Positions 17,321-25,490 of a stretch of DNA of 64,000 nt are shown here, piece after piece; the first letter of the stretch is position 1; every line of letters begins with the position of its first letter. This DNA is from Variovorax sp. MHTC-1. GTDB taxonomy: Bacteria > Pseudomonadota > Gammaproteobacteria > Burkholderiales > Burkholderiaceae_C. The DNA lies in the NCBI RefSeq assembly GCF_003984645.1, contig NZ_RWKI01000015.1:1-64000 (forward strand), read 5' to 3'. The position numbers were made by a program, and so were the translations under genes. A model generated the notes under the pieces. It searched no databases and was not told the DNA's origin. It worked only from the letters and a program-made list of their open reading frames with translations.

Positions 17321-18618
17321 GCCGAAGGCTCCGTCATGAACTTGGCCCAGGCGCGGAACTGATTGCGCATCAAGAGCTCGTTGGTGCCATTGGTCGTGAT
17401 CGTGTCCTGCCCGAGCTCTGCGGCATCGAAGTTGCGATGCAGGCTCACCCATTCGTTGCCTTCGGCCGCGAGGCCTTGCTGAATGCTTTCGAACAGGTGC
17501 ACGTCGTCGTGCGCCACCACCGACATGGGCGAGAAGACCAGCCGGTTGTAGGTCATCGCGCGCTCGAACAGCAGGTCGGGCGCGCCGGCGGCGCGGAAGC
17601 TCCACGCCTCGATCAGCGTGCGGTTCGCGGCCAGCGGGCGGATCACGCGGATCGCCTGCGGCGAGCCCTTGACCGAGAGGCTAGGGAACAACACCGAGTT
17701 CTGCGGCGAGCGCTGCAAGATCTCCATCGCGCGCTCGGCGCCGTGCGCCTCGCGCATCGCCGCCTCGTAGTCGGGCAGCTGCGCGTAGTTCGAGTGGATG
17801 CTGAAGTTCACGCCCAGCACGCTGTGGCCGTTGGCGAACACGCGGCCGCCCATCTTGTCGAAGAAGTCGTAGCCCGAGCCGAAGGGCAGGATCTGCTCCA
17901 TCGCGATCGGCTTGGGTTCGTCGGCCGTGCGCCCCTGCCACAGCGCGCCGGCCGCCTGCGTGGCCGACTCGTGGGTCGACATCGGATGCACCGTGTCGTT
18001 GATGTTCTCGAGGTACATCTTCCAGTTGCAGTGGACGATGTTGCGCAGCACGCCGCCCTCCGCCGTGAGCCTGCCTTCGGGCGAGCGTTCGACCATGTTG
18101 TCGATGGAGCGCAGCACCTCGCCGAAGTAGGCCTCGAAGTCCGGGCCGCGATCGGCAATGCGCGTGAAGACGAAGTCGCGGTAGACGGCCGTGTGCTTCA
18201 GCTCGGTCAGGCCTTGCCCCGATTCGCATTCCTTCAGGCGCGTGCCGTCGTAGCCGGTCTTGAGCGGAATCGCGAGCGGCGCACCGTCGAGCTTGTAGGT
18301 CCAGGCGTGGTACGGGCAGCGGAAGAACTTGCCCGTGTTGCCGCTCTCGTCCGTCACGAGCCGGGTTCCCTTGTGCGCGCAGCGGTTGTAGAACACGCGC
18401 ACCGCGCCGTCGGGCTGGCGGACCATCATCACCGGACGGCCTGCGAGCTCCAGCGACCAGAAATCGCCGGCATTCGGTACCTGGCTCGCGTGGCCGACGT
18501 AGAGCCAGGTGTTGGCGAAGAAGCGCTCCTGCTCCAGCGCGAACAGCTCTTCGCTCAGGTACACGTCGCGGTGCACGCGATCGTCCTGGACGAGCGCGCG
18601 GATCGCTTCCGGCGTCAT
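17317..18618 (-). CDS. Rieske aromatic-ring-hydroxylating dioxygenase alpha subunit (pair 1)
   Basis: The 433-residue catalytic subunit has Rieske [2Fe-2S] ligands C80-x-H82 and C101-x2-H104 (CAHKG...CPYH). The mononuclear iron site is NDTVHPMSTH with His211 and His216 and an upstream bridging Asp208. It hydroxylates an aromatic ring with O2 and electrons. There is no reductase next to this pair, so it probably shares the one at 29068. It resembles the second alpha subunit at 27739 throughout. The substrate is unknown; indole-3-acetate or a product of it is my best guess. Confidence 0.92.
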   Translation of the reverse strand: MTPEAIRALVQDDRVHRDVYLSEELFALEQERFFANTWLYVGHASQVPNAGDFWSLELAGRPVMMVRQPDGAVRVFYNRCAHKGTRLVTDESGNTGKFFRCPYHAWTYKLDGAPLAIPLKTGYDGTRLKECESGQGLTELKHTAVYRDFVFTRIADRGPDFEAYFGEVLRSIDNMVERSPEGRLTAEGGVLRNIVHCNWKMYLENINDTVHPMSTHESATQAAGALWQGRTADEPKPIAMEQILPFGSGYDFFDKMGGRVFANGHSVLGVNFSIHSNYAQLPDYEAAMREAHGAERAMEILQRSPQNSVLFPSLSVKGSPQAIRVIRPLAANRTLIEAWSFRAAGAPDLLFERAMTYNRLVFSPMSVVAHDDVHLFESIQQGLAAEGNEWVSLHRNFDAAELGQDTITTNGTNELLMRNQFRAWAKFMTEPSA

Positions 18619-18620
18619 TG

Positions 18621-18706
18621 CTCACCCCCGTTGCTTGCTCGCTTCGCGTAGCCGCCTCCCCCCTTCCAGGGGGCCCCGCCAGCGGCCCGGCAAAGCCGGT
18701 TCCGCG
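18621..18706 (+). repeat. Intergenic palindromic repeat, copy A
   Basis: The element has a head GCTTGCTCGCTTCGCGTAGC, a C-run/G-run dyad, and a tail with the small palindrome CCGGCAAAGCCGG followed by TTCCGCG. Head and tail match the copy at 31568-31654 in the same orientation and those at 19932 and 27641 in inverse orientation. It occupies the gap between a binding-protein gene and a Rieske gene. Confidence 0.75.
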
Positions 18707-18748
18707 TCGGCTCCCGCACAGAGGCGCGCTGCGCAAGTCCGCGAGAAA

Positions 18749-19894
18749 TCATGGAACAAGCTTCCACTGGCCCTTTTCCATGCGCACCACGACAACGGCG
18801 CGCTGGTCGGAGCCATAGCGGTTGTCGGGCTTGAAGTTGTAGACGCCGTGCGTGCCCACCAGCTCCTTGGTGCCGACGATCGCATCGCGCAGCGCCGTGC
18901 GGTAGGCCGGCGTGCCGGGCTCGCCCTTGGTGCGCGAAGCGGCGTCGGCCAGCAGCAGGTAGGCGTCGTAGGTGTAGGAGGAGAAGGCATCGGTAGGCAC
19001 CACGCCGTGCGCCTTCTGGTAGGCGCTGCGGAAGTTCATCGACACCTTCTTGATCGGGTTGTCCGCAGCGAGCTGGTCGGCAACCAGCACCGGCCCGCTG
19101 GGCACCTGCAGGCCTTCGATCGATGCGCCGCCGACGCGCACGAAGTCGGCATTGATCAGGCCGTGCGTGCCGTAGATCTGGCCCTTGTAGCCGCGCTCGG
19201 CGAGTGCGAGATAGGGCAGCGCGCCCGGCGTACCGGAGTTGCCGGCGAACACCGCATCGGGGCGGCCCGAGATGATCTTCAGGACTTGGCCTGCCACCGA
19301 TGAATCGCTGCGTGCGTAGCGTTCGTTGGCCACCACCTTGATGCCGGCGGCCTCCGCGCTTTTCACCAGCGAGTCGTAGGCCAGGTCGCCCAACGCGTCG
19401 GAGAAGCCGATGAAGGCCACCGTCTTCACGCCCGACTTCTTCATGCGCTCGACCACGCCCGCCACCATCAGCGGAAAGGGCTGCGAGACGGTCACGGTCC
19501 AGGCGCCCTCGGGGCCGGGGATGGTGACCGGCGTCGGCGAGATCAGCGGCGTGTTGAGCTCGCGCGCCACGGCCGCGATGGCCATTGCGCTGGGCACGCC
19601 CGAGGTGCCGATCAGCACGTCGACCTTGTCCTCCACCACCAACTTGCGCGCGTTGCGGCCGGCAGTGGTGGGGTCGGAGGCGTCATCGAGCACGATCAGC
19701 TCGACCTTGCGGCCGGCCAGCGTCGGATGCTCGGCAATGGCAGCGCGGATGCCCTTCTCGTAAGGGATGCCGAGCGCGGAAATCGGGCCGGACAGCGAGC
19801 TGATGAAACCGATCTTGAGGTCAGCGGCCGTGGCCTGCGCGGCCGCCAGGGCGATGGCCGTGAGGCCGGCAAGTTGAAGAAAGGTTCGCTTCAT
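18749..19894 (-). CDS. ABC transporter substrate-binding protein (LivK type), paralogue 2
   Basis: The 381-residue periplasmic binding protein has a signal peptide MKRTFLQLAGLTAIALAAA ending near ATA-ADLKIG. It is a clear paralogue of the proteins at 15670 and 20023 (shared KKSGVKTVAFIGFSDA, GTPGALPYLALAERGYKGQIYG, GVYNFKPDNRYGSDQR). ATG 19894 is chosen because a GGA lies upstream and the signal peptide then begins MKR; an ATG at 19903 is also possible. No separate transporter genes accompany it, so it likely feeds LivHMGF. Confidence 0.92.
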   Translation of the reverse strand: MKRTFLQLAGLTAIALAAAQATAADLKIGFISSLSGPISALGIPYEKGIRAAIAEHPTLAGRKVELIVLDDASDPTTAGRNARKLVVEDKVDVLIGTSGVPSAMAIAAVARELNTPLISPTPVTIPGPEGAWTVTVSQPFPLMVAGVVERMKKSGVKTVAFIGFSDALGDLAYDSLVKSAEAAGIKVVANERYARSDSSVAGQVLKIISGRPDAVFAGNSGTPGALPYLALAERGYKGQIYGTHGLINADFVRVGGASIEGLQVPSGPVLVADQLAADNPIKKVSMNFRSAYQKAHGVVPTDAFSSYTYDAYLLLADAASRTKGEPGTPAYRTALRDAIVGTKELVGTHGVYNFKPDNRYGSDQRAVVVVRMEKGQWKLVP

Positions 19895-19931
19895 CTCAGT
19901 CATCCAATAGGGAAGTTCGTTCGGGGAACGC

Positions 19932-20015
19932 CGCGGGAACCGGCTTTGCCGGGCCGCTGGTGTTGCCCCCGGTGAGGGGGTTGGCGGCTACGCGAAGTGA
20001 GCAAGCCTGGGGGAG
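19932..20015 (-). repeat. Intergenic palindromic repeat, copy B
   Basis: An inverse-orientation copy of the element at 18621: CGCGGGAACCGGCTTTGCCG, a CCCCC...GGGGG dyad, then GGCGGCTACGCGAAGTGAGC. It lies in the 128-bp gap between the second and third binding-protein genes. Confidence 0.75.
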
Positions 20016-20022
20016 AGTCCTT

Positions 20023-21180
20023 TCACGGCACCAGCTTCCACTGGCCTTTTTCCAGCTTGACGACGACGCGCGAGCGCTCGTCCGAGCCGTAGCGGTTATC
20101 GGGCTTGAAGTTGTAGACGCTGTGCGTGCCGACCAGCTCCTTCGTGCTGACGATGGCATCGCGCAGCGCCACGCGGTAGGCCGGCGTTCCGGGCTCGCCC
20201 TTGGCGCGCTGCGCCGCGTCGAGGAAGAGCAGCCAGGCGTCGAAGGTGTACGCCGAGAAGGCATCGGTAGGCGGCGCGCCGTTGGCCTTCTGGTAGGCCG
20301 CGCGGAAGTCCATCGAGACCTTGCGGATCGGGTTGGAGTCCGGCAGCTGCTCGGCCACGATCACCGGGCCGGTGGGTGCCAGGAGGCCCTCGACCGAGGT
20401 GCCGCCGACGCGCACGAAGTCGGGGTTGATCAACGCATGCATGCCGTAGATCTGGCCCTTGTAGCCGCGCTCCGAGAGCGCGAGGTAGGGCAGCGCACCG
20501 GGCGTGCCCGAAGTACCGGTGATCACCGCATCGGGACGCAGCGCGACGATCTTCAGCACCTGGCCCGTGACCGAGGCATCGGCGCGCGCATAACGCTCGT
20601 TCGATACCACCTTGATGCCGGCCGGCTCGGCGCTCTTCGTCAGCGCGTCGTAGACCAGGTCGCCCCAGGCGTCGGAGAAGCCGATGTAGCCGACCGTCTT
20701 CACGCCCGACTTCTTCATGCGCTCGACCACCGCGCTCACCATCAGCGGCGCAGGCTGCGGCAAGGTGACCATCCAGGCGCCCTCCTCGCCGGGCAGGTTG
20801 GCGTTGGCGATCGAGATCAGCGGCGTCTTGGTTTCGCGCGCGACGGCAGCGATGGCCAGCGCGCCGGGCGAGCCGGCCGTGCCGATGATGACGTCGACCT
20901 TGTCCTCGTCGATCATCTTGCGCGCGTTGCGCGCCGCGGTGGACGGGTCCGACGCATCGTCGAGCTGCACCAGCTGGATCTTGCGCCCGCCCACTTCGGA
21001 CTTGTAGGCCAGCGCGGCCTTCATGCCCTTCTCGTAGGGAATGCCCAGCGAAGACACCGGCCCCGAGAGCGAGGTGATGAAGCCGACCTTGTAGTCGGCA
21101 GCCCAGGCACTCGCGGCGCTCAGGGCGCCGACGCCGACGACGATGCCCGCCAGGGCGCGGATGGGGCTTGGAACTTTCAT
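20023..21180 (-). CDS. ABC transporter substrate-binding protein (LivK type), paralogue 3
   Basis: The 385-residue periplasmic protein has a signal peptide ending ASA-WAADYKVG and the same two-lobe fold as paralogues 1 and 2. A strong GGAGGA ribosome-binding site precedes the ATG at 21180. It is the first gene of its transcript, behind the operator-controlled promoter at 21223-21271, so it may be the most inducible of the three. Different ligand specificities among the three are likely but not readable. Confidence 0.93.
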   Translation of the reverse strand: MKVPSPIRALAGIVVGVGALSAASAWAADYKVGFITSLSGPVSSLGIPYEKGMKAALAYKSEVGGRKIQLVQLDDASDPSTAARNARKMIDEDKVDVIIGTAGSPGALAIAAVARETKTPLISIANANLPGEEGAWMVTLPQPAPLMVSAVVERMKKSGVKTVGYIGFSDAWGDLVYDALTKSAEPAGIKVVSNERYARADASVTGQVLKIVALRPDAVITGTSGTPGALPYLALSERGYKGQIYGMHALINPDFVRVGGTSVEGLLAPTGPVIVAEQLPDSNPIRKVSMDFRAAYQKANGAPPTDAFSAYTFDAWLLFLDAAQRAKGEPGTPAYRVALRDAIVSTKELVGTHSVYNFKPDNRYGSDERSRVVVKLEKGQWKLVP

Positions 21181-21222
21181 GACGATCCTCCAGGGGTTGA
21201 GCTGAGCCTTAACATGATTTAT

Positions 21223-21271
21223 GAAATGTTTAGACCTAAACAATACTAGCGAGACGATGGTGCAATGACAA
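21223..21271 (-). promoter_or_regulatory. Predicted promoter with overlapping MarR-type operator
   Basis: On the minus strand TTGTCA (21266-21271) and TAGTAT (21243-21248) are spaced by 17 bp. A perfect 7-bp-arm palindrome TGTTTAGACCTAAACA (21227-21242) abuts the -10 box and would cover the transcription start. The 26-bp promoter/operator segment matches that of SDR-marR (9466-9491) at 19 of 26 positions by my alignment. It precedes binding-protein paralogue 3. Confidence 0.65.
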
Positions 21272-21314
21272 GGGAGACAACCAGAGGTTTTTGCGTTTGG
21301 CGCGCGATGCACCG

Positions 21315-22046
21315 CTACAGCGCGAGACTGCCCACACTGGTGCCGCCGCACACATAAAGAACCTGGCCGGTGACGAAGCTGCTGGCGGGGTCGACAAAAA
21401 AACGCACGGCCCGCGCCACGTCGGATGATTCGCCGAGGCGCTGCACCGGCACCGAGGCGGCGAGCTCGCGTTCCTTCTCGCTGCCGGCTTCCACCACGTC
21501 GTAGAACATGTCGGTGCGGATCGGCCCGGGCGCCACCACGTTCACCGTGATGCCGTCGGCCGCGAGCTCGAGCGCCCAGGTGCGCGCCATGCCCAGCATG
21601 CCGGCCTTGGTGGCCGAATAGTTCGTTCGCGTGGCCAGGCCGACCGCTGCGCGCGAGGACAACAGCACCACGCGGCCGAAGCGCTCGGCGCGCATCGCGG
21701 GCAGGGCCGCCTGCACCAGCTGGATCGCGCAGCCCAGGTGCAGTTCGACCAGCGCATCCAGGTCGTCGAGCTTCGCGTCCGCGAGCAGCGCGGGCCGGAT
21801 CACGCCGGCGTTGTGCACCACGGTCCGCACCTCGAAGCGCTGCACCAGTTCGCGCGCGGCCTCGGCGGTGGCGGCGCGGTCCATCAGGTCGACCTCGATG
21901 TTGAACAACTTGGGATGGTCGATCTCGCACCGGCGCCTCGCCAGCGACACCACCTCGTAGCCCTGCGCGAGCAGGTCCGCGCAGATGGCCTTGCCGATGC
22001 CGGCACTGCCGCCGGTCACGGCGGCGACGGGATGCGTGAGGTTCAT
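21315..22046 (-). CDS. SDR-family oxidoreductase (third)
   Basis: The 243-residue short-chain dehydrogenase has TGGSAGIG, NAG, a catalytic Ser in LLSSRAAVG and Tyr/Lys in NYSATKAG. A YVCGG segment near the C terminus is typical. It is separated from the cyclase gene by a pair of hairpins and from the third binding-protein gene by the regulated promoter. The substrate is unknown; oxidation of a dihydrodiol or hydroxyl intermediate fits the context. Confidence 0.9.
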   Translation of the reverse strand: MNLTHPVAAVTGGSAGIGKAICADLLAQGYEVVSLARRRCEIDHPKLFNIEVDLMDRAATAEAARELVQRFEVRTVVHNAGVIRPALLADAKLDDLDALVELHLGCAIQLVQAALPAMRAERFGRVVLLSSRAAVGLATRTNYSATKAGMLGMARTWALELAADGITVNVVAPGPIRTDMFYDVVEAGSEKERELAASVPVQRLGESSDVARAVRFFVDPASSFVTGQVLYVCGGTSVGSLAL

Positions 22047-22066
22047 GGTGCTCTCCTGTTCTTGCC

Positions 22067-22158
22067 CCCTCTCCCGCCCCGCGGGAGAGGGTTGGGGTGA
22101 GGGTGAATGCCGCGCGAGGCACCCTCATCCCCCGCCTTCTCCCGCAAGCGGGAGAAGG
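22067..22158 (+). repeat. Double-hairpin intergenic repeat
   Basis: Two perfect 11-bp stems lie in tandem: CCCTCTCCCGC/GCGGGAGAGGG (22067-22091, 3-nt loop) and CCTTCTCCCGC/GCGGGAGAAGG (22135-22158). Between them GGGGTGAGGGTG and CACCCTCATCCCC form an outer inverted repeat. This resembles the dispersed GGGAGAGGGTTGGGGTGAGG-type element of many Proteobacteria. It separates the cyclase and SDR genes and could stabilise or trim the message. Confidence 0.7.
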
Positions 22159-22170
22159 AGCCTGACGCCC

Positions 22171-22983
22171 TCATGCGGCATCCCCCACCAGCGCCAGCAC
22201 GCGCAGCGGGCTGCCGCTGCCCTTCTCGATCTTGAGCGGCGGGCAGATCAGCACCGCGCCGGCCGGCGGCAGCAGGTCGAGGTTGCTGAGGCACTGCAGC
22301 CCGTAGCGCCCGGCGCCGTGCATGTAGTAGTGGCACGGATAGGGCGGGCGCAGGTGGTAGCCCTGGCCGGCGTCGGTCCCGATGGCTTCCGAGCCGAAGC
22401 CCAGCACCTCGCGCTGCTCGACCAGGAAGCGCACGGCCTCCGTGCTCGGACCCGGGGTGTGCTGCCCGGTCTCGTCGAAGTTCTGGTACGCCTCGGGATC
22501 CTGGCGCTTCGACCAGTCGGTGCGCATCAGCGCCCAGGCGCCCTTCGGGATGCGGCCATGCTTCGCCTCGTAGCGCTCGATATCTTCCACCGTGAGCAGG
22601 TAGTCGGGATCGGCCGCCGATTGGCTGGAGCAGTCGATCACGCAGGCCGGCGCCACGAAGTGCTGCACCGGGATCGTGTCGACCGAGTTGTTCGGCAGGT
22701 CGCGGCCCGAGATCCAGTGGATCGGTGCATCGAAGTGCGTGCCGGTATGCTCGCCGCAGGAGAAGTTGTTCCAGTACCAGCCGGGCCCGCGCTCGTCGTA
22801 CTTGGACACCTCCTCGATGCGGAAGGGCCAGCACTGGCCCATCTCGGGCGGCAGCGCGATCTGCGGGAACTCGGGCGAGAGCGTCTGAGTGAGGTCGATC
22901 ACGCGGATGCGGCCCGTGGCCATCGCGCTCACGAGGCCGCCGAGGATCTCGGCGGTGGACATCAGTTCGGTGGTTGTCGTCAT
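22171..22983 (-). CDS. Cyclase-family metal-dependent hydrolase (isatin hydrolase/kynurenine formamidase fold)
   Basis: The 270-residue protein belongs to the cyclase family (PF04199). It has the metal-binding motif HTGTHFDAPIH, with His79, His83, Asp85 and His89. The family includes isatin hydrolase and kynurenine formamidase, which open a cyclic amide or formamide to give an anthranilate-type product. In an indole-degrading cluster an isatin-hydrolase role is attractive. Start at 22983, just one base after the upstream stop, with GGAGG before it. Confidence 0.88.
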   Translation of the reverse strand: MTTTTELMSTAEILGGLVSAMATGRIRVIDLTQTLSPEFPQIALPPEMGQCWPFRIEEVSKYDERGPGWYWNNFSCGEHTGTHFDAPIHWISGRDLPNNSVDTIPVQHFVAPACVIDCSSQSAADPDYLLTVEDIERYEAKHGRIPKGAWALMRTDWSKRQDPEAYQNFDETGQHTPGPSTEAVRFLVEQREVLGFGSEAIGTDAGQGYHLRPPYPCHYYMHGAGRYGLQCLSNLDLLPPAGAVLICPPLKIEKGSGSPLRVLALVGDAA

Positions 22984-22984
22984 C

Positions 22985-24235
22985 TCATCCTCCAGCTGCG
23001 AGCTCGCGCTCCAGCACTTTGGGGTTGTCGCGCCAGCGCTCCAGCCATTCCTGCGCCACGTCGCCCGGGTACACGTCCTCGATGCCGTCGCGCAGCGCCT
23101 TGACGATCGCGTTGGCCAGCGCGCTCGGCGCCAGCTTGGGCGGCGGCATGTGCTGGTTCCATTCGTCGTCGATGGGCCCGGGGAACACATTCACCACGCG
23201 GATGCCGGCCGGCCGCATCTCGGCGCGCAGGCACTGCGCGAGCGAGTAGGCCGCGGCCTTGGACGCGCTGAAGGTGCCGTGCGGCGGAAAGTTGGACAGC
23301 GCATAGATCGACAGCAGGTTGACCCAGGCCGTCGCGCTGCTCACGCCGTCGGCCGAGCGCCCCTTGAGCGCCGGGCCGAACTCCTGCGCCAGCCGCAGCA
23401 GGCCGAAGTAGTTGATGTCCATCTCGGCCTTGGCGACATCGGTGCCGCGGCGCGCGCCGATGCCGAAGCTGCGGTGCACCTCGGCGTTGTTGATCACGAT
23501 GTCGACCTTGCCGCCGATCTCGCCGGCCAGCTCGCTCACCGATCGGCCATTGGTCAGGTCCAGCGGCACCAGCGTGACTTGCGGCAGCGCCGTGATGTCC
23601 TCCAGGCCGCCCATCTTCTTCCACGGCTCGGCATGGCCGACCCAGACGATGTCGGCGCCGGCCTTCACCAGGGCGCGCACGATGGCCTGCCCCACCTCGG
23701 TCTTGCCGTCGGTGACCAGCGCCTTGCGGAACTTGGGGTCGCTGGTCATCTCGCGCAGCATCTTGTCGTCGGCCATATGGGCACTCCCTTCGTTCGGAAA
23801 ACCAATGAGGACGGCCTGTCCTGCGCGGTCGAGCCGGGCGCCGACGCGCACGCGCGCCGGCGCCTCGCCCACTTCGCCGTGCAGGTGCACCATCAGCGTC
23901 GGGCCGGCATCGAGGTGCACCAGGCCCAGCCGCCAGGGCAGGCGCTCGCGGAAGAACAGGTCGTTGCTGTGATGCAGCGTGGTGCTGCTGATGAGCTCGC
24001 CTTCGCCGGTCTGCTCGCGCCAGTTCAGGCGCGGCGACAAACACTTGTGGCAGGCCTCGCGCGGCGGGTACTGCACCGTTGCGCAGTCTTCACAGGTCTG
24101 CAGCTCGAAGCGGCCCTCGGCCGCCGCGGCGGTGATGCCCAGCGCGACGCGGCCGCGGGAGCCCGGCGGCAGGTTCATCTGCCGCGTGCGCAGGACCGGG
24201 TTCTTGCGCTTCGGGCGCATCAAGGGCATCGTCAT
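22985..24235 (-). CDS. DUF35/OB-fold protein fused to a degenerate SDR domain
   Basis: The 416-residue fusion has an N-terminal DUF35 domain with a rubredoxin-like zinc ribbon (Cys48, Cys51, Cys62, Cys65) and an OB-fold to about 140, then an SDR-like domain from about 171. The SDR part lacks key residues: the glycine loop reads TDGKTEVG, NNAG is NNAE, and the catalytic Tyr is Phe322 in TFSASK (Lys326 kept). DUF35 proteins partner thiolase-like enzymes, and the thiolase gene lies immediately upstream. The SDR part may be structural. The start could also be ATG 24229. Confidence 0.85.
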   Translation of the reverse strand: MTMPLMRPKRKNPVLRTRQMNLPPGSRGRVALGITAAAAEGRFELQTCEDCATVQYPPREACHKCLSPRLNWREQTGEGELISSTTLHHSNDLFFRERLPWRLGLVHLDAGPTLMVHLHGEVGEAPARVRVGARLDRAGQAVLIGFPNEGSAHMADDKMLREMTSDPKFRKALVTDGKTEVGQAIVRALVKAGADIVWVGHAEPWKKMGGLEDITALPQVTLVPLDLTNGRSVSELAGEIGGKVDIVINNAEVHRSFGIGARRGTDVAKAEMDINYFGLLRLAQEFGPALKGRSADGVSSATAWVNLLSIYALSNFPPHGTFSASKAAAYSLAQCLRAEMRPAGIRVVNVFPGPIDDEWNQHMPPPKLAPSALANAIVKALRDGIEDVYPGDVAQEWLERWRDNPKVLERELAAGG

Positions 24236-24239
24236 CGCG

Positions 24240-24320
24240 CCTCCACAGGGCCGCCCCAAGGCAGGCGCGTGGCCTCCTTGGGCGAAAGTGCAGCCGCGCA
24301 GCGGCAAACGTGGGGGCTCA
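24240..24320 (+). repeat. Intergenic inverted repeat (different family)
   Basis: The 85-bp gap between the thiolase-like gene and the DUF35 fusion contains GCCCCAAGG ... CCTTGGGC (24253-24261 and 24276-24283), then GTGGGGGCTCAT. It resembles another dispersed element of the same kind of genome, with no second copy in this window. Confidence 0.4.
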
Positions 24321-25490
24321 TCATGCAGGTCTCCCCAAGATGACGGCACCGGTGCAGAGGCAGCGGTCATAGGTCACCATGCCGAAGCCTGCGACCAGGC
24401 CGAGCTGCGCGTCGGGCACGGTGCGCGGCCCGGCCGCATCGGTCAGTTGCCGGATCGCTTCCACCATGCCGAGGAAGCCGCCTGCCGCACCAGCCTGCCC
24501 GGCCGACAGCTGGCCGCCGCTGGTGTTGTTGGGAAAGCTGCCGTCGAAGCTCATGCTGTTCGCGCGCACGAAGTCCGGGCCCTCGCCCTTCTCGCAAAAA
24601 CCCAGGTCCTCGAACTGCATCATCACGATGACCGGATAGTCGTCGTAGGTCTGCACGAAGTCGAGCGCGGCGGGCTTCACGCCGGCCTGCGCATAGAGAT
24701 CGTCGCGGTCCATGCGCCAGCCGCCCTGCACCATCACCGGGTCGTCGGCGAAGGCGTTGTGCCGCTCGATCGCGCCGCGGATGACGGCGTGCGCCAGACC
24801 CAGGTCGCGTGCGCGCTGTTCGCTCATCACGAGAAAGGCCTCGGCGCCCGCGCAGGGCATGACGCAATCGAACAGGTGGATCGGATCGGAGATCGGCCGC
24901 GCCGCCATGTACTCGTCGAGCGTGAGCGGCTTCTTGAACATCGCGTGCGGATTGCCCAGCGCGTTGGTGCGCTGGTCCACCGCGATGCGGCCGAAGTCCT
25001 CGCGCGTCGCGCCGAAGGTACGCATGTAGTTGGCCGTGATCATCGCGAAGATGGAGTTCGGCCCGCCCGAGCCGTAGGGATAGCTCGCATCGCGCGCGAA
25101 ATTGCTGAAGCTGCCCAGCGTCTGGCGGAAGGAGTCGACGTGGTTGGTGTCGGCGCCGACGCAGGCCACGATCTCGGCATCGCCGGCCTGCACGGCACGC
25201 GCAGCGCGGCGCAAGCACATCACGCCGGAAGCGCCGCCGGTGGGCACGTGGTCCAGCCAGCGCGGCGACAGGCCGAGGTGCTGCGTCACACCCACCGCCG
25301 TGTCCGGCGCCAGCGAGAAGCTGCTGAGGCACAGCCCGTCGATCTGTTCCTTCGGCACGCCGCTGGCCTGGACCAGCGCTTCGAGCGCCTGGCCGATGAA
25401 CCAGTGCGCGGTGCGCGTCGAGTAGCGCACGTAAGGCACCGTGATGGGAACGGCCACCGCGACGCCTTCGTAGGACTGCCGGCGCTTCAT
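24321..25490 (-). CDS. Thiolase-like (SCP2/lipid-transfer type) protein lacking thiolase catalytic residues
   Basis: The 389-residue protein has the thiolase fold, but the nucleophilic Cys of CxSG is Gly86 (GGASG), the HDxF histidine is Tyr (YDDY, 282-285), and GHP is GQA (331-333). It therefore should not perform Claisen condensation. Similar Cys-less thiolase-DUF35 pairs (Ltp2-type) are retro-aldolases that cleave CoA-linked side chains. Coupling to the DUF35 fusion downstream supports such a complex. It overlaps the acyl-CoA ligase gene by four bases. Confidence 0.85.
   Translation of the reverse strand: MKRRQSYEGVAVAVPITVPYVRYSTRTAHWFIGQALEALVQASGVPKEQIDGLCLSSFSLAPDTAVGVTQHLGLSPRWLDHVPTGGASGVMCLRRAARAVQAGDAEIVACVGADTNHVDSFRQTLGSFSNFARDASYPYGSGGPNSIFAMITANYMRTFGATREDFGRIAVDQRTNALGNPHAMFKKPLTLDEYMAARPISDPIHLFDCVMPCAGAEAFLVMSEQRARDLGLAHAVIRGAIERHNAFADDPVMVQGGWRMDRDDLYAQAGVKPAALDFVQTYDDYPVIVMMQFEDLGFCEKGEGPDFVRANSMSFDGSFPNNTSGGQLSAGQAGAAGGFLGMVEAIRQLTDAAGPRTVPDAQLGLVAGFGMVTYDRCLCTGAVILGRPA

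Noticed and set aside
22171..22983. Cyclase-family gene named as kynurenine formamidase (kynB)
   Set aside because: The metal motif fits the whole PF04199 family; the neighbours favour an isatin/indole-type substrate, so no specific symbol was given.
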